DNA from: Earliella scabrosa | Lineage: Eukaryota > Basidiomycota > Agaricomycetes > Polyporales > Polyporaceae | Direction: 5' to 3' | DNA length: 64,000 nucleotides | Assembly: GCA_022605405.1 (NCBI GenBank) | Contig: JABYQQ010000010.1 | Span: 1,550,001-1,614,000, forward strand | Shown here: in pieces, positions 11,901 through 23,782 of the stretch | Layout of the letters: each line of letters opens with the position of its first letter | Position numbering within the stretch: position 1 is the first letter of the stretch | The notes under the pieces: model-generated | Told to the model about the DNA's origin: nothing | Seen by the model: the letters and a program-made list of their open reading frames with translations, nothing else | Database searches by the model: none | Made by a program: the position numbers and the translations under genes

Positions 11901-12654
11901 TTACAACTCATCAGCTGACCAAACATCGTCATCCGACAGCCCGTGCTCCTCGTCCTCCCCTTGGCCCTCACGGCTGGTCGTCGAAGGCTGGAGGTTTGCA
12001 AATCTTTCGGGAGGGTATATGCTCCCGAAGGCCTCGAGGTTACGATCCTCCTCGGATGTGATGCTATCGGGGGTGGCGGGTCTGGTTGGCCACCGTACAC
12101 ACAGGTCCTCTGGGATCACGTCCTGGGTTCGCATCAGTCTTAGAGTTGGTGGGCCGTGGTTTCAATGGCGTACTCACCGCGGCGCGGCGTTGGACCCATG
12201 GTATGAGATTGAGCATTTCGTCGGTACAGTCCACCGGGGCATCGTCCGATGACATGGCCACCAATCTTTCCTCTAGCTGCGGCCACAGCATACAGCTCTC
12301 GTGGGTATTGACGTGGAGGAACCCCAAGACCGCCAGGAGGCCACGAACAGCGTCGCGCTGACGGGCCGAAAGGGCGTCCCATATATTCTGTATCTCGAGT
12401 TGGACGCGGAGTCGTGTCCACTCGTTAGGATCGGTCTCTACGGCGGCCTTCAGGTCGTGAGGCAGCGGGTGCTGAAGTACTCGCTGAGCACACAGGTACC
12501 TTTAATCAGAGTGCAGATCTCGTACCGTCAAGCACGCCTTATGCGTCCAGACCCTCAGGCTCAGCGCCGTCATCTGCCAGCCCTCATCCTTCTGCTCCCC
12601 CTTCACGATGATGCTAACCTTGGGCGGGGAAACGAAAGCGCCTTTCAGAGGCAT
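11901..12654 (-). CDS. Hypothetical protein, acidic C-terminus
   Basis: Three exons: 12654-12526, 12483-12178, 12122-11901, all phase 0, giving 218 aa. The first intron (42 nt, GTACGA donor) is the weakest point; a downstream acceptor would remove four residues. The middle exon is helical and hydrophobic (IQNIWDALSARQRDAV, LLAVLGFLHV); the last is acidic and ends in a D/E-rich tail (SDDDVWSADEL). No family is recognised. The ATG chosen is the first methionine in frame; upstream the frame continues open for about 19 codons, so a 5' exon is possible. It lies in the co-oriented block of minus-strand orphan genes. Confidence 0.6.
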
Positions 12655-12795
12655 CAAGGAGATAGAACGCGGTTGTGGGATTGTAAGAGAGGGTGCGGGC
12701 GTGAGGTGCAATAGTTCGCACGAAGGCGAGTCGGGAGATAGGGAGGTCGCGAGTCGGTGATTCCGTGAGTGCAGACTTTTATGCCCGCCCGCGCA

Positions 12796-13143
12796 ATGTC
12801 GGCTACATTCCGACCATCCTCATCACCTGATCACATCCCTTGGCTGGCGCAAGACTACCTCTCGCTTTCCATGCGCGTGCAGGAGCACAGTGCGCAGTTC
12901 CTCCGGACCGGCATCGTCATGATGATCATGGGACGACACAAAAGATGCATTCCAGTACTCCTTTCGTACAACTGTGGTAGAGAACATTACGGATGGTATG
13001 ACTGTATACCTGTCACCGACGCCGGAGGCTTTGAATGCGCGCGATTTCCTCCAAATCAGAGACGATCTCTAGCGACGGACTACGAGAACGTTCCGGAGAA
13101 TGTGGCGGGTCGTTGGCGCTGGGGGCACCTCTGGGCTGCATAG
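12796..13143 (+). CDS. Small hypothetical protein
   Basis: A single-exon frame of about 115 aa starting at ATG 12796 (an alternative ATG lies at 12781). It has varied composition with no low-complexity bias: LAQDYLSLSMRVQEHSAQ, CIPVLLSYNCGREHYGWY, and a C-terminal WRWGHLWAA. No domain is recognised. It is the only plus-strand gene candidate among the minus-strand genes here and stops 14 nt before the end of the next gene, so the two would be convergent. Confidence 0.4.
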   Translation: MSATFRPSSSPDHIPWLAQDYLSLSMRVQEHSAQFLRTGIVMMIMGRHKRCIPVLLSYNCGREHYGWYDCIPVTDAGGFECARFPPNQRRSLATDYENVPENVAGRWRWGHLWAA

Positions 13144-13156
13144 GGACCACGCGAAC

Positions 13157-14977
13157 CTAGGGGTTTAATGTGCGCTTCGTCAGTCGAGGCGATAGCGCGA
13201 ACGAAAGGTGGCGTACCGGGTTAGCAACGGTTCGCCCGGGAGACTGGACCTTGCGCGGAGCCCGCATGCGCTCTCCGTGAAGCTTGCGGTAGGAGGTGAG
13301 ATAGAGCAACGCATCCCCAAGTCCCCGAATGTAGAACGCGTCCTGTCGGCGAAGCAATAGCACGGGCGCAGTCCGGTCGATGACCAAACGGTCCGTGACG
13401 TCCATAGCCTGCCACTGTCCTTCACCCTCGTCCCAGTAAGCCATGGCTCGTGCGCCTTCCAGCCCCATGAGTCCAGCCACGTAGGGTTCCGTCTCCGTGA
13501 TGCGAAGAAGATTGTCCGGAGGGCACGAGATGCAGAAGACTTCCGGGCCGCGGTGATCCTGTGGAACGAATGAGCATCCAACGGCGATTTGAATAGCGCA
13601 ATTACGAACCTCAACCCACAGAAGGATCCAAAGACGTCCGCTCAGAGGCGGCCCGATTGCATCTTCAGTCGCCGACACTTGGTCCATCCAGCCACTCTGT
13701 ACCTCAGCTTGGCGGAGCTCAGCAGGGAATTCTACGGGAACGATGCCGCGCACGCGCATGAACACGGTCACGTTGTCCTTGTTGACTGGGATGTCTTCAT
13801 GAGATGAACCAATGCGCATCCATTGCGCAAGGTCGTAGCTCCAGAAATCGAACCTTCGTCCGTGAGCGTACACCCAGGCCATCTCGTCAAGGCAGATGGA
13901 GTGGTCATTGCAGTAGCCTCCGACGCCCCACTCGCGGCGCTCAGGAGCGACGCCAGCCTGTATGATGCGCCTCAGACGAGGCAGAGCGACACTAGTCGTG
14001 GAACGCACCTGAAACCACAGGACAATGGTCGCCAGCCTAGGCCCAACACAATCAGACGCGTGCTGCCCAAGTGCGTCAGGAAGGGATGCAAGAGAGCGAG
14101 GGGCCTCTACTCACAGACAAGTCGGACTCGTACGGGTGTCTCTCCGAGACATTAGCAGCCGCTGTCGTGCGGGGATTGGCAGCGTCCTGTGTGATGTTAG
14201 AGCAACGTCACTTTACTAGCCTCAGCGAAGACATACCGTGCATCTAATGGGACTACCTCCCGTGATATCAAAGTTGTTGCTGTTCTGTTCGTAGCGACTC
14301 GAATGTGAACCACGTTCGCGCGGGCATACTACAAGCGCCTCGTACCTCCAGAACACGGCTCTTGCGCGCACGCGTTCTCTGGTGGTCGTCAAATGGCCGT
14401 CCACAGAATATATCACACGAATCGCTCACCAGCTGCGTGTTCGTGGCGTCCTGCTGCTCCAAACGCTTGAGACGCTTCTTGTCGACGATGTCCTTGTGGA
14501 CCTGGATGCGTTTACTGACTTGTGCTCTCGCCATCCCAGAAGGTCTCTTCAGCAGCGCGATGACGCGTTCTCCCTGTTCCCGTAAGGGTGTTCCGACACA
14601 TCGTTGGCGTTCTTCTTCGATCTCGTGCAGGTGCGTCTCGGAAGGTCCACGTTGGATCGGCCAGTGACGGTGGGAGCAATGGGCGCCCTGTGAATAGTTG
14701 AATGGGAGTAAGAGATGTACCACGTCATAACCATCGCACTCACAATTAGAACGTACGCCCCAGCCACGCCGGGCATGTAGCATATCTGGGCGATGAAGGG
14801 TGTTTCCTGGGCGCATCGAGGACATTGGCTTGGTGGCTGCGGCATGCGTTCGGAAGCACCCTTCTGGCACATCAGCTTCACCGTCGCCGGATAGGTCCTC
14901 TGTTTCGCGGCAGTAACCTTGAACACCGGTCGTGCGCCAGGTTCTCCCGGACGGAAGTAGTCGCGGTGGAGAGGCAT
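13157..14977 (-). CDS. Orphan protein with zinc-like motif and duplicated beta-rich domain
   Basis: Seven exons: 14977-14744, 14687-14430, 14378-14346, 14284-14237, 14186-14115, 14062-14009, 13957-13157. All junctions are phase 0 and give 499 aa; the three tiny internal exons are the least certain. The N-terminus has CPRC and later C/CSHRH residues that could bind metal, followed by a basic coiled-coil-like helix rich in K/R/Q. The C-terminal 290 residues hold two copies of a repeat: a strand like TIVLWFQ or LWILLWVE, a Pro-Asp turn, an aromatic hairpin (FDFWSYDLAQW or AYWDEGEGQW), then a strand before RR or R (PVLLLRR; VTVFMRVRG). The gene at 15.6-16.6 kb has the same repeat pair. Function unknown. 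Confidence 0.65.
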
Positions 14978-15610
14978 GACTAGAAGCAGTTACAGCACTA
15001 CGTGCGTTAGGGTGATCCCATTGAGGTCACCCGAGGTCGTACTTATCCTTCTGCTTATACCGCGCCGACTATGCTCTGGATATGTGCAGGACGTCAGCAG
15101 GCCGTGCTGCAGTCATATCGCCGATGGCGCTGCGGTGTTCTCAATGCTCCCACGTCGTCCTGACAAGCGCTAGTTCCGATGGGATCCTGTCGTCTCTCAA
15201 ACGAGAGAGTTCGAACCGGTCGCTCTTGGCAGGCTGATGGAGTTGTATGAGTAAACAGAGTGCAGCACACGATCGAGATACATGGGTCGTCAACAACACG
15301 AGGAGGTTCGAACCCGGGCGTTCGAACCCGGGCCCGGCGAGCTGGCTGATCGGAGATTGCCGACGCCACGTGGTGCTTCAGTTCCCGACGCCCGTGTACA
15401 AGACGAACGGATCCCGGCCGGGCGTCATACCTGGCTCGACCTCTCGCGCAAGTCGAATCTGATCGAGTAGTGAATTTCACAGTTGTTCGCAACCAAGGGC
15501 ACATTGGGGGGCGGGCGGGCGAAAGACGCATCTAGCGTCGTGCTGCATTCGACAAGTACAGAGTGGTACAGTTCTATCCGAGGTCCGCCGCCATTGGCAC
15601 CTCTTCACGA

Positions 15611-16564
15611 CTAGTCCTCCTCGGGTGAATCGCCTTCGAAGTCGCGCAACCATTGGCGGAAGGATTGCCCCTGAATGAGCGCAATACGTCGACCGGCGCC
15701 GGGCGTCCTTGCTTCTCCGCCTCGGCGCACGAGGAGGGTGCCGTACCACGGCGCGATTGCGTAAGGCTCGTTACAGAACTGCGTATGCCAACGCTCGGAC
15801 CGCCCGGACCATATGTCTACAGGCGGAGCGGAGTGCCACTCCTCACCCAAGACGAATCGCAGTATCGGCGGATAGTCGGAGAGCAGGATCAACGGGTCTT
15901 GAGGCACATGGATGTGGAAGACGCGAGGCTCTCCGTCAATCTATCGTCTGTGAGTGTCGATCGCGCGCGAGCATCATCATGTCGTAAGGACGTACCGGAC
16001 GCCAAGCGTGCACCCGAAGCAGGCGCATGTTGTTCGCGCCGGGTTGGCGCAGATCAACATACGTCGGGGCCTCTCCGCGTTCCAGGCTTTGAAGTTGCTC
16101 GATTAAGGTCAGCTCCTGTCCGAGCCCCACGCACAGGACTGGTCCGGGGGGTGCAAGGCGTATCAGGACAACCGGGCACGTCTCGCGAGCGACGACGGAT
16201 GCACTCCCGGCGGTGTACAGGCGCCAGTTGCCACCTTCGATGTCCCATATGTCGAGCATACGATTACGATTGCTCCATACGAGGTTGCGCAGCCAATCGT
16301 ACTCCCAGAGGTTGATCGTGTCGCCAGGAGTAGCGTGAAAATATCTTTGGTGAGGTGCCAGTATATCCTTCATCTCCAATGGTTAGCCGTACGTGGACAT
16401 GCTCTGCGCAGAAAATGACTCACGCGAGCCCAGAATATCACGCGGACGAGCATAGTGGGTATGAACGGGGGTGGCGACCCAAGCGGTTTGAACTCCCTTC
16501 CCGCATGTTCATGGGTTGATATATGTTCGCGTGTCCAAGGGTTCGACAAATCAGGCAATTGCAA
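15611..16564 (-). CDS. Paralogue with duplicated beta-rich domain (5' end unresolved)
   Basis: Exons 16564-16424, 16373-15996 and 15940-15611 join in phase 0. The open first exon has no ATG at its upstream end; the first in-frame ATG is at 16453, so upstream small exons are likely, as in the neighbouring paralogue. Repeat 1 runs from LVRVIFWAR through TINLWEYDWL, MLDIWDIEGGNW and CPVVLIRL. Repeat 2 runs from LLRVHAWRP through RVFHIHVPQDPL, VDIWSGRSERW and GTLLVRR. Both align by eye with the gene at 13.2-15.0 kb. The C-terminus is acidic (DFEGDSPEED). No enzymatic motif is visible. Confidence 0.65.
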
Positions 16565-16996
16565 ACAGGCGGATCATCGCTACCGCATCGCGACTGGTCA
16601 ACGTCGCATTCCCCCGGGACCGTCTACCGTAGACCCCCCCCCCCCGCGCAGATCCATCGGGTCGGTCGAACTCTGGGCGCCCCCTTGCGTTAGGCCTCTT
16701 GATGCGGGGGTGTTCTCGACGTGAACCGCGAAGGATGGCGCACGAGATAGATACCCAAGTTACGTATTGTCACACAGTGCTACATCAGACGACTTCTCTT
16801 TGCGGCAGGACGACTGAAGAACTCAGCGATTATCAGCAAGACTGCCTCGTTCGCGTCCGGCATGAAGATCTCACCTCGGATGGGAGCTGGACGAGGGCGC
16901 TCGTTGGGCATCCTCGTCAGCATGCCGCTCTGCGATGGTGCGGACCCTGTCAACATACTTGAGTAAGCGTGACGCGATACAATGTGAGACGAGCAC

Positions 16997-19900
16997 TTAC
17001 TCGTCTAGCCCCTGAGCACGAAGCGTGCGGACCCGCTGCCTTCGGCCGGTCACCTCAGTCGTGCCGTGGCTCTCTGGTCCAGAGCCACGGCCCCGAATAG
17101 CGTGTTTGGGACGTTTGAACCCAGGGTGCACAACCTTAGGTGGACGGGGGCTCGCTTGTGCAACTTTTGCGGGTGATTGAGGGGTTCCCGGATGGAAGAT
17201 AGGTGGCGGCAAAGGGGAGCGCCCCATGGCGTCTTCCGTGGGATGGTAGACACGCTGCGTACGGGGCGTCACAGGGAGACGTTGAGACATGCGCGCGCGC
17301 AACATGTCGAACGGCGAGACTGGTGTCTGCGGCTTTGGACGGGCAGCGGGTGGTGAAGGGGTGTTGATGGAGGATTCGTACCGCAGCGCGGGTGGTAGAT
17401 CCCAGTTTCGCGGCGGCGTGACAACGGACCCTTCCCCGCGACCGCCTCCCAGTGTTTCACCTTGACGATAACGTGGCGTTGACTGGCCGTTATGTGGATC
17501 GTTGGCGGGGCCAGGGCAAGAGTGGGTGGCGGCAGATGCATGGGTTATCACCGAGCTCGCGAGGAGACGAGACGAAGCGCCGTCGACGCGTGCTGGGGGA
17601 TTCATGATGATGTGCGCTTCCTGTCCCACGGTTGTCGTGGGTGGTTCAGCGTGCGAAGGCTCCGCTTCCTCCTGTGCGGCGGCCATAGTGGCGGTGCGCG
17701 AAACGCTATGTGTGGGATGATGGACAGGTACAGTCGGAGCCGGGAGGAATGTCAGTGCCCCGGCAAGTGCGCTCGAGCCGGACGCGCGTGTGCGGATGGG
17801 GTCTTGTCGATCATGCTCGGAATGGCCATGGTGCAGGGCGGTAGCAGGATGAGGTCCACGTGGAGGCATGCGCGCTGACATGGCGTGAGGATGTGTGGCG
17901 GGCGCAGCGTCGACCGCGCCTCCAGGGAACAAGTCGGGAGGATTTAGCGCACCGTAAAGCGAGCTGTCATGGCTGATACGCGGCCCTGAGGGACATGAGA
18001 GCGCGTCGTCAAAGACGTCCGGAACGCTGGCGGCAAAGGACCACTCAGGCATCGAGGGAACCTGTGTGAGGGGCGCGGGGTGCTGAGTCTCCGCGGCCAA
18101 TGGAGCATCGTAGGGAGCGTAAGTGCCCACATCCTGCAAGACGATCTTCGCAGCACTCGAGGCCATCACGTCTGAGGTCCCTTCATGCCAACCCGAGGAC
18201 GATGACGCTTCACTGGGTGATGCCGATTCTGACTGCTCTCCATAAGACGTCAGAGCCTCCGAAGAGGAGGCCAAGTCCAATTCGCCCAACTGGTAGAAAG
18301 TCGTGTTGAGGAGATGCGAGTATTGGTCCGGGTAGGTCGCGCCATAGAATCCCGCAGATTGTGCGTCGGGCCCTGACTCGGTGGGCGAGACGATGAGAGG
18401 GGAGGAGGCGCTGACGGGTTGCGCGTCGTCGGAGTGGGCCGAGGAGGTCACGCCATAGAGACGAACGAATTGTGCGTCGGACCCGGACTCGGTGGGCGAG
18501 ACGATGAGAGGGGAGAAGGTGTTGACGGGTTGCGCGTCGTCGGATTGGGTCGGGTAGGTCGCACCATAGAGACCGACGGATTGTGCGTCGGGCCCGGACT
18601 CGGTGGGCGACGTGATGAGAGCGGAGGAGGTGCTGAGGGGTTGCGCGTCGTCGGAGTGGGCCGAGGAGGTCGCGCCATAGAGACCGACGAATTGTGCGTC
18701 GGACCCGGACTCGGTGGGCGAGACGATGAGAGGGGAGAAGGTGTTGACGGGTTGCGCGTCGTAGGATTGGGTCGGGTAGGTCGCACCATAGAGACCGACG
18801 GATTGTGCGTCGGGCCCGGACTCGGTGGGCGACGTGATGAGAGCGGAGGAGGTGCTGAGGGGTTGCGCGCCGTCGGGTGTCAGTGGGTGCTCTAGGGAGG
18901 CGCTCTGCTGCTGCGCACTATCAACCGCCGGGCCGGGGAAGTCGGTATATGCCGATAGAAACGACCAATCGAATGTGACGTCATCATCATTGACTACCTC
19001 GAACTCCGAGTCGTCGAGAAAGTCGTACTCGCCACCTCCGTGGGCCTCGGCCTCGTGCTCACCATGCCGCTCGTGTGCGCCGCGCTCTTCATCCTCACGG
19101 TTGATGCGGGGCGCGGCAGAAGTACACTCGACCTCTTGTGCATGGGTCTGACCTGCTTCGGAGCCGTGGGCGCGTAGGTACTCGTCGGCGACATCACGGC
19201 CATCAAAGTGCATATTTGCGAGCGTAACCCCTGGAGTTTGCCGCCCTGTAACGATGTGTCACGGTCGCGGTTACATGCACGGTGAGTAATGTACTAACGT
19301 CGGTGGGCATCGTACATCCAGAAAGCCACGAAGGCGTTGAACTGCTCAGGGGTCCATCCAATACGCTCGCACAGAGCGACGAGGAAGTCACGACCTTGGC
19401 TGTCAACACCAGTACACGCGCTGTCCGGCCTCCGTCATTCACATTGAAACCACCAGCAACGAGACAGCGTGACGCACCTCCGCACTTTCAAGTCACCGTC
19501 CTCGTCCGGTCCGCCCATGACCATTGCGCCTATCCAGTCGACATTCTTCTGCAGATGTTCAAGAACTTGCTGGACCCATGATTGTATCGAAGGAATCATG
19601 CTATAACGAGCGTGAGCTATGAGAACACAGACTGACGCGAGGACGAACGCACCGTGCACGTTCGAGCTCGGTCTCCGAGCCATGGTCTTGGAGCTGCTGT
19701 GCGTGTCGTGCTGCATTTGCAATATCCGCCAACGTCTGGAAATGCGCCAGCTGGGTTTCGTTAAGGCCGTCGAACGCAGTCTTGATGCGAGTCGTGAGCT
19801 TGCCAACGTCGACCTTGCCCGTCGCGGTATATGGAACCTCGACAAGCTCCTTCTTGAGGTCGCTTTTTCTGAAGATGTCGTATGCGGAGATACGCTTCGG

Positions 19901-20265
19901 CTTGTGAACCTTGAGCGGCGGAATCGGGAGGGCAGGTGGGGTATCAGCCTCGTCACCGAGCTCTTCTCGCCAGTTTCTCTTGAACCACTTCCTGATGCGC
20001 TGCGAGGATGTGAATCGAATCGTCGCTGCAATTTGGCAAGGATACACACCTCCAGGCGCCCCTCGAGGCCGGCTTGCACAGCTAGAGCGTCCTCTGCAGG
20101 AATTGGGGCCGGAAAACGTCGGAGGTACTCTTCCCAGACGAGATTCGCGGCGTTGAGACAGTTGAAGCCTCCCGCGAGCAGGACTGCCCTTACGACAGGA
20201 TCCTTACACTTCTCGCGCAAGAACTCCTTCTCGGGCTCGAGCAAGGCCTCGGTCTGGCGGGGCAT
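16997..20265 (-). CDS. 1018-aa orphan protein with 37-residue tandem repeats
   Basis: Five exons: 20265-20050, 19999-19653, 19600-19478, 19420-19299, 19245-16997; every phase matches. The N-terminal 270 residues form a folded-looking region with WEEYLRRFP, RIRKWFKRNW, AYDIFRKSDLKKEL, WIGAMVMGGPDEDG and FVAFWMYDAH; from memory this is a recurrent Agaricomycete hypothetical family. The long last exon is low in complexity. It has an acidic part, five repeats of 37 residues built around TSPTESGPDAQSVGLYGATY (coding span about 18330-18885), then a Pro-rich basic tail (GFKRPKHAIRGRG, GRRQRVRTL) that could be a nuclear localisation signal. Repeats alternate in two types, so the higher-order unit is 222 nt. 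Function unknown. Confidence 0.75.
18330..18885. repeat. Coding minisatellite, 111 nt x 5
   Basis: Five in-frame 111-nt units inside the last exon of the 1018-aa gene, alternating between two subtypes and nearly identical every 222 nt. This suggests recent expansion by unequal exchange while the frame was kept. The opposite strand also stays open here and is treated as a shadow. Confidence 0.85.
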
Positions 20266-20610
20266 GTTGCGCGACAGGGCGGGAGGGTGTGGATGGTGCG
20301 AGCGAGAGTTGGAGAGGACGACGAGTACTGGGGTCAGACAGGTCGCGCCCAAAGAGTAGATGCACCAGCGGTGTAAAACTCCGCCTCGCGCATTCGGTGA
20401 AGGTTGAGGCGGACATGTATGATGCAAGCGAGATCATCGGCTGGAGAATTTACAAACTAAAGATTCAGCCCTGAGTGACGTCTCCCCGAGTGCGGCCAGC
20501 GACCGCTTACGGACGCGAGAGTCTGATATGCGAGACAAGACAAGCTCAGTTGAGGTGGAAAACAGCGATAGCGTGGGATACATGGTTGTGACAACTGGAG
20601 CGAGAGCGGG

Positions 20611-22874
20611 TTATAGTCCGTGTGCGAAAGCAATAGGAACAACGGGCAGACGATGAAAGCGGTCTACAAATGTAGTCGTATAAAATTGGGTGGTCTCGTG
20701 TTGAATGAAGTCGTATTCTTCAGCGGTCCACAAAGGGGGCTGCCTTGCCACATCGCGCAGATATGAGCTGCAGCCCTCCCATCGAGCGAGCACCTTCACG
20801 AGAGCAAGAAGACGCTCCCGACACTCGCGCCAACCAGCATCTGTTGATTCTGCCCAGCAGAACGACGATGTCTCCACCGGCATGTCGGGAACAACGCTCA
20901 ACATAGCCGTCGGCCGACCCCATACGCTCGACAACTCCGCTTCGCGCGCCCATCGCCGGACTACGGGCCAGTTGTCGCGCGGCATCATGGCGTGGTCCAA
21001 GGCCATTAGCTCGCAGCGCCAATTGATCTCATGCGCCTCCCAGAGCAGCAACATCCGCACTTCGGTGTCTCGCGCAGCGCGCTCGGCAGTGACAGTCGAG
21101 CCACAGAACGTCGGGTTCGCGGATGCAAAGTAGGATGGTAGGCAGGCGCCATTGCCGAAAAGGTGCCCTATGACGGCTTTCTGTTCGTGTTTACGCTCGG
21201 CCCGGGTTTGATCACCCCCTTGCGCGCGACCAGAGAGGTCATGCTTCTGATCGTAGTCCCCCCACAGTGCGGCACGCCATTCTGCGATAGTCAGGGGACT
21301 GCCCTGTATCGAGGAGTCCAGCAGGCGCAGCCGGCAAAATTCCCTGATGCGAACTAGATTATGGAGATATCGGGGTATCTTGTCGTCCTGTCTGATAGCT
21401 TCCGTGTGTCGCACACCGGCAGGCAAGGGATCAGCGCGGGATACCGTATCGAGAAGGAACGGGGGTGGATAGAAATAACGCGCGGAATGCTGAGGGGGTT
21501 TCAGGCACCCGCACGCCTGCAGCGCGAGTGCCCATGGTCGAGGGATGGAGTAGAAGGGCGAGGGAGTGTACTCTCTTGAAGGATGTCGCTTTCCGGACGA
21601 CGAGCGACTGGTAAGGCACGTACGCGCCAGTCGAACACCCGAATGAGGTCGCGGCACAGTTGACGCGGCCGAGAGCGGGGGAACGCGTGTCGATCGAGGC
21701 GAACGGTGCGGCGCGAGTCTATGGGGAGGATCCAAGCGCAATGCCATGCTGCGCATCGCGCGCGGGGCGTCGGGGCGCGGCCCATGTGATGAGCAGTCGG
21801 CGCGAAGAATGGGGTATGGGGCGTCGCACAGTTGGCGGCTGATAGCAAATACCATTGATGCCAACCAATTTTCGTCCGCGTTGCTAATTTGGGCCATCGC
21901 TTCTGCGGCAATGCACTGAAGAGCGCCTCGGCTGTCCTTCAACGTTTGGGGAAAGGAGAGGGACACGACACGCCATATCTTCAGGGAAGGCTTGAACGGT
22001 TGAATCAGCCAAGTAGGAACACCCGCGCGGACAAATTTGGCTGCGTGTCGAGTATCATCCACGAACAAGCCGAGTATCGGCAAGGGCCTGAGACTGTGGT
22101 CCGCGCCGCACTCTAATCGGGGAAGGACAATCTTGAGATACGTCTCAAGGCCCATAAGTTCGAGACAAAGACGTTGTATGTGCGCGGCCAGCGCGATTGC
22201 TACGGCTGCGGGAGAGGGTAACCGCTTCATGCGCTCGACGCACTGCTGGAGAACCAAGCACAATTCCCGAAGAAAGGCCAGCCGGTGGTCGGGCACTCCG
22301 GTTATGGATGTAACTCGAGTGATGATGCTATAAGCAGCTGAATGCAGCTCTTCGCGCAGTGTTGGCGTGAGTGACCCCATCCCAATCAATCCGGTGCTCG
22401 TATCTTCCACCCAGTCACGATCTGGATGAAGCCGAAGCCACAGGACGGAAGGCACGGTGTTCCCCTGTTCGCAACGAGGGATACATGCCACATGCCACAT
22501 GTTACGCGTCAGTAACTGCGGCCACCGGGAGTACTCGTGCACGCCCCAAGACCCGTCGGTGTATGTCGTGATGGCGCCCGAAAGGCTGGGCGGCGCCGGG
22601 ACCCAATCCTGATTCGGGCTTGTGATGATATGATCCCCATCGTCGGCGTAAGATGCGACACGTGCATCATAGGGTAGGGTGACGGGTGGGGCTGATATTG
22701 GAACCGTCAGCGAGCGTCGTGATGCTGTAGCGTCGGGAGACAGAGCCTACCTGGCGAACGTTGATTGGCCGTCAAGGAGGCATGCTGGACGAACGACTGG
22801 CTTGCGCTGACTAGCGGCATTGGAGCGATGGAGGCCACCGGAGGGGGCGAGGCTTTCTGACGAGCAACACACAT
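20611..22874 (-). CDS. 734-aa orphan protein
   Basis: Two exons: 22874-22751 and 22691-20611, joined in phase 1 across a 59-nt intron, giving 734 aa. The frame stays open upstream to about 22988, so an earlier in-frame start is possible. The N-terminal half looks globular and helical (LAFLRELCLVLQQCVERM, HIQRLCLELMGLETYLKIVL, AGVPTWLIQPF); an Arg/Ser/Pro-rich linker follows, then another helical region with many tryptophans (EAHEINWRCELMALD, WAREAELSSVWGRP) and an aromatic C-terminus. I recall comparable large hypothetical proteins in Agaricomycetes with the GVPVW-type motif but know no function. The start lies 908 bp from the start of the divergent KDZ transposase gene. Confidence 0.7.
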
Positions 22875-23782
22875 GGCGGTGGGGAGAGCAGGTGTGTGTA
22901 TGCTGATACTACTACACGAACGCGAACGGGGGAACATGCATGAAGATATGGGTAGATCGACGAACTGACAGGGCCGATGGCCACTCAACGAGATGCAACT
23001 TGATGAGCAACGTGTACTACTTACAGTGTTGGACGAGTGATAACACGGCGCAGACGTGGCCAGATGGGGGATGTGTATGAGGATAGGAGGAGGCGGTCCA
23101 CTGAGAATAGCAGACAGCGTGGGCCTATACCCTGCGAAGAGGGACGAACGGGCGACGAGGGGGAGGAGACAAATACCTCTCCACCTAGCAGACCGATACG
23201 TCCAGGGAAGACAGCACCAAGGGAGTTCGCAGGCAAAATATGAGCTCGGGTAGAGCGCTATCAGCCGAACGGTGCCCAGCCCTCATAGTAACGGGCCGCA
23301 CGCGGAATATCAAGCCCGGGGTCGTGCGGAGTCGACCAGTTTCAGACTCCGCTGGGAACTGTAAGTGCGGGTCAATTGTGAGGAATAGTGTCGCGAGCGC
23401 ATGGATACCTGAGAGGTGTTCGTTCCATGTCAACCCATTCATCCTATTGCGCGGGCACGAAGTTGGAGGAGACAAGGTTCAAAGAAGTCACCCAGCCATG
23501 TGCGCGGCAGAACGGTGCCGAGGGCCGTTCAGGCGCTCAAACCATTTCCCAGGTTTGGTCATGGCCCTGACACGCCCGTGCGCACCGGGCAACCAATTGT
23601 CGGACCCATCTGCGCGAGTTTGAAGCCAACCACAGACGTGAGTGTTTGGACGGCAGCTCACTCACTGCCTCGTCCTTCAGGTAAGATCATCCGTCCGACT
23701 ACTTCTCGAGACAGCAATGCATAGTGACATGTTTCATCTTGCAAGTCTTGCTGGTATCTCCTGGTACTCAATAACTACTAGT
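22875..23782. promoter_or_regulatory. Divergent intergenic region between orphan gene and KDZ transposase
   Basis: No coding exon is convincing here; short frames on both strands overlap. It must hold the promoters of both divergent genes. I do not see a canonical TATA box. Confidence 0.35.

Noticed and set aside
18419..18895. 158-codon plus-strand ORF with GLGG repeats
   Set aside because: Antisense shadow of the 37-residue coding minisatellite.
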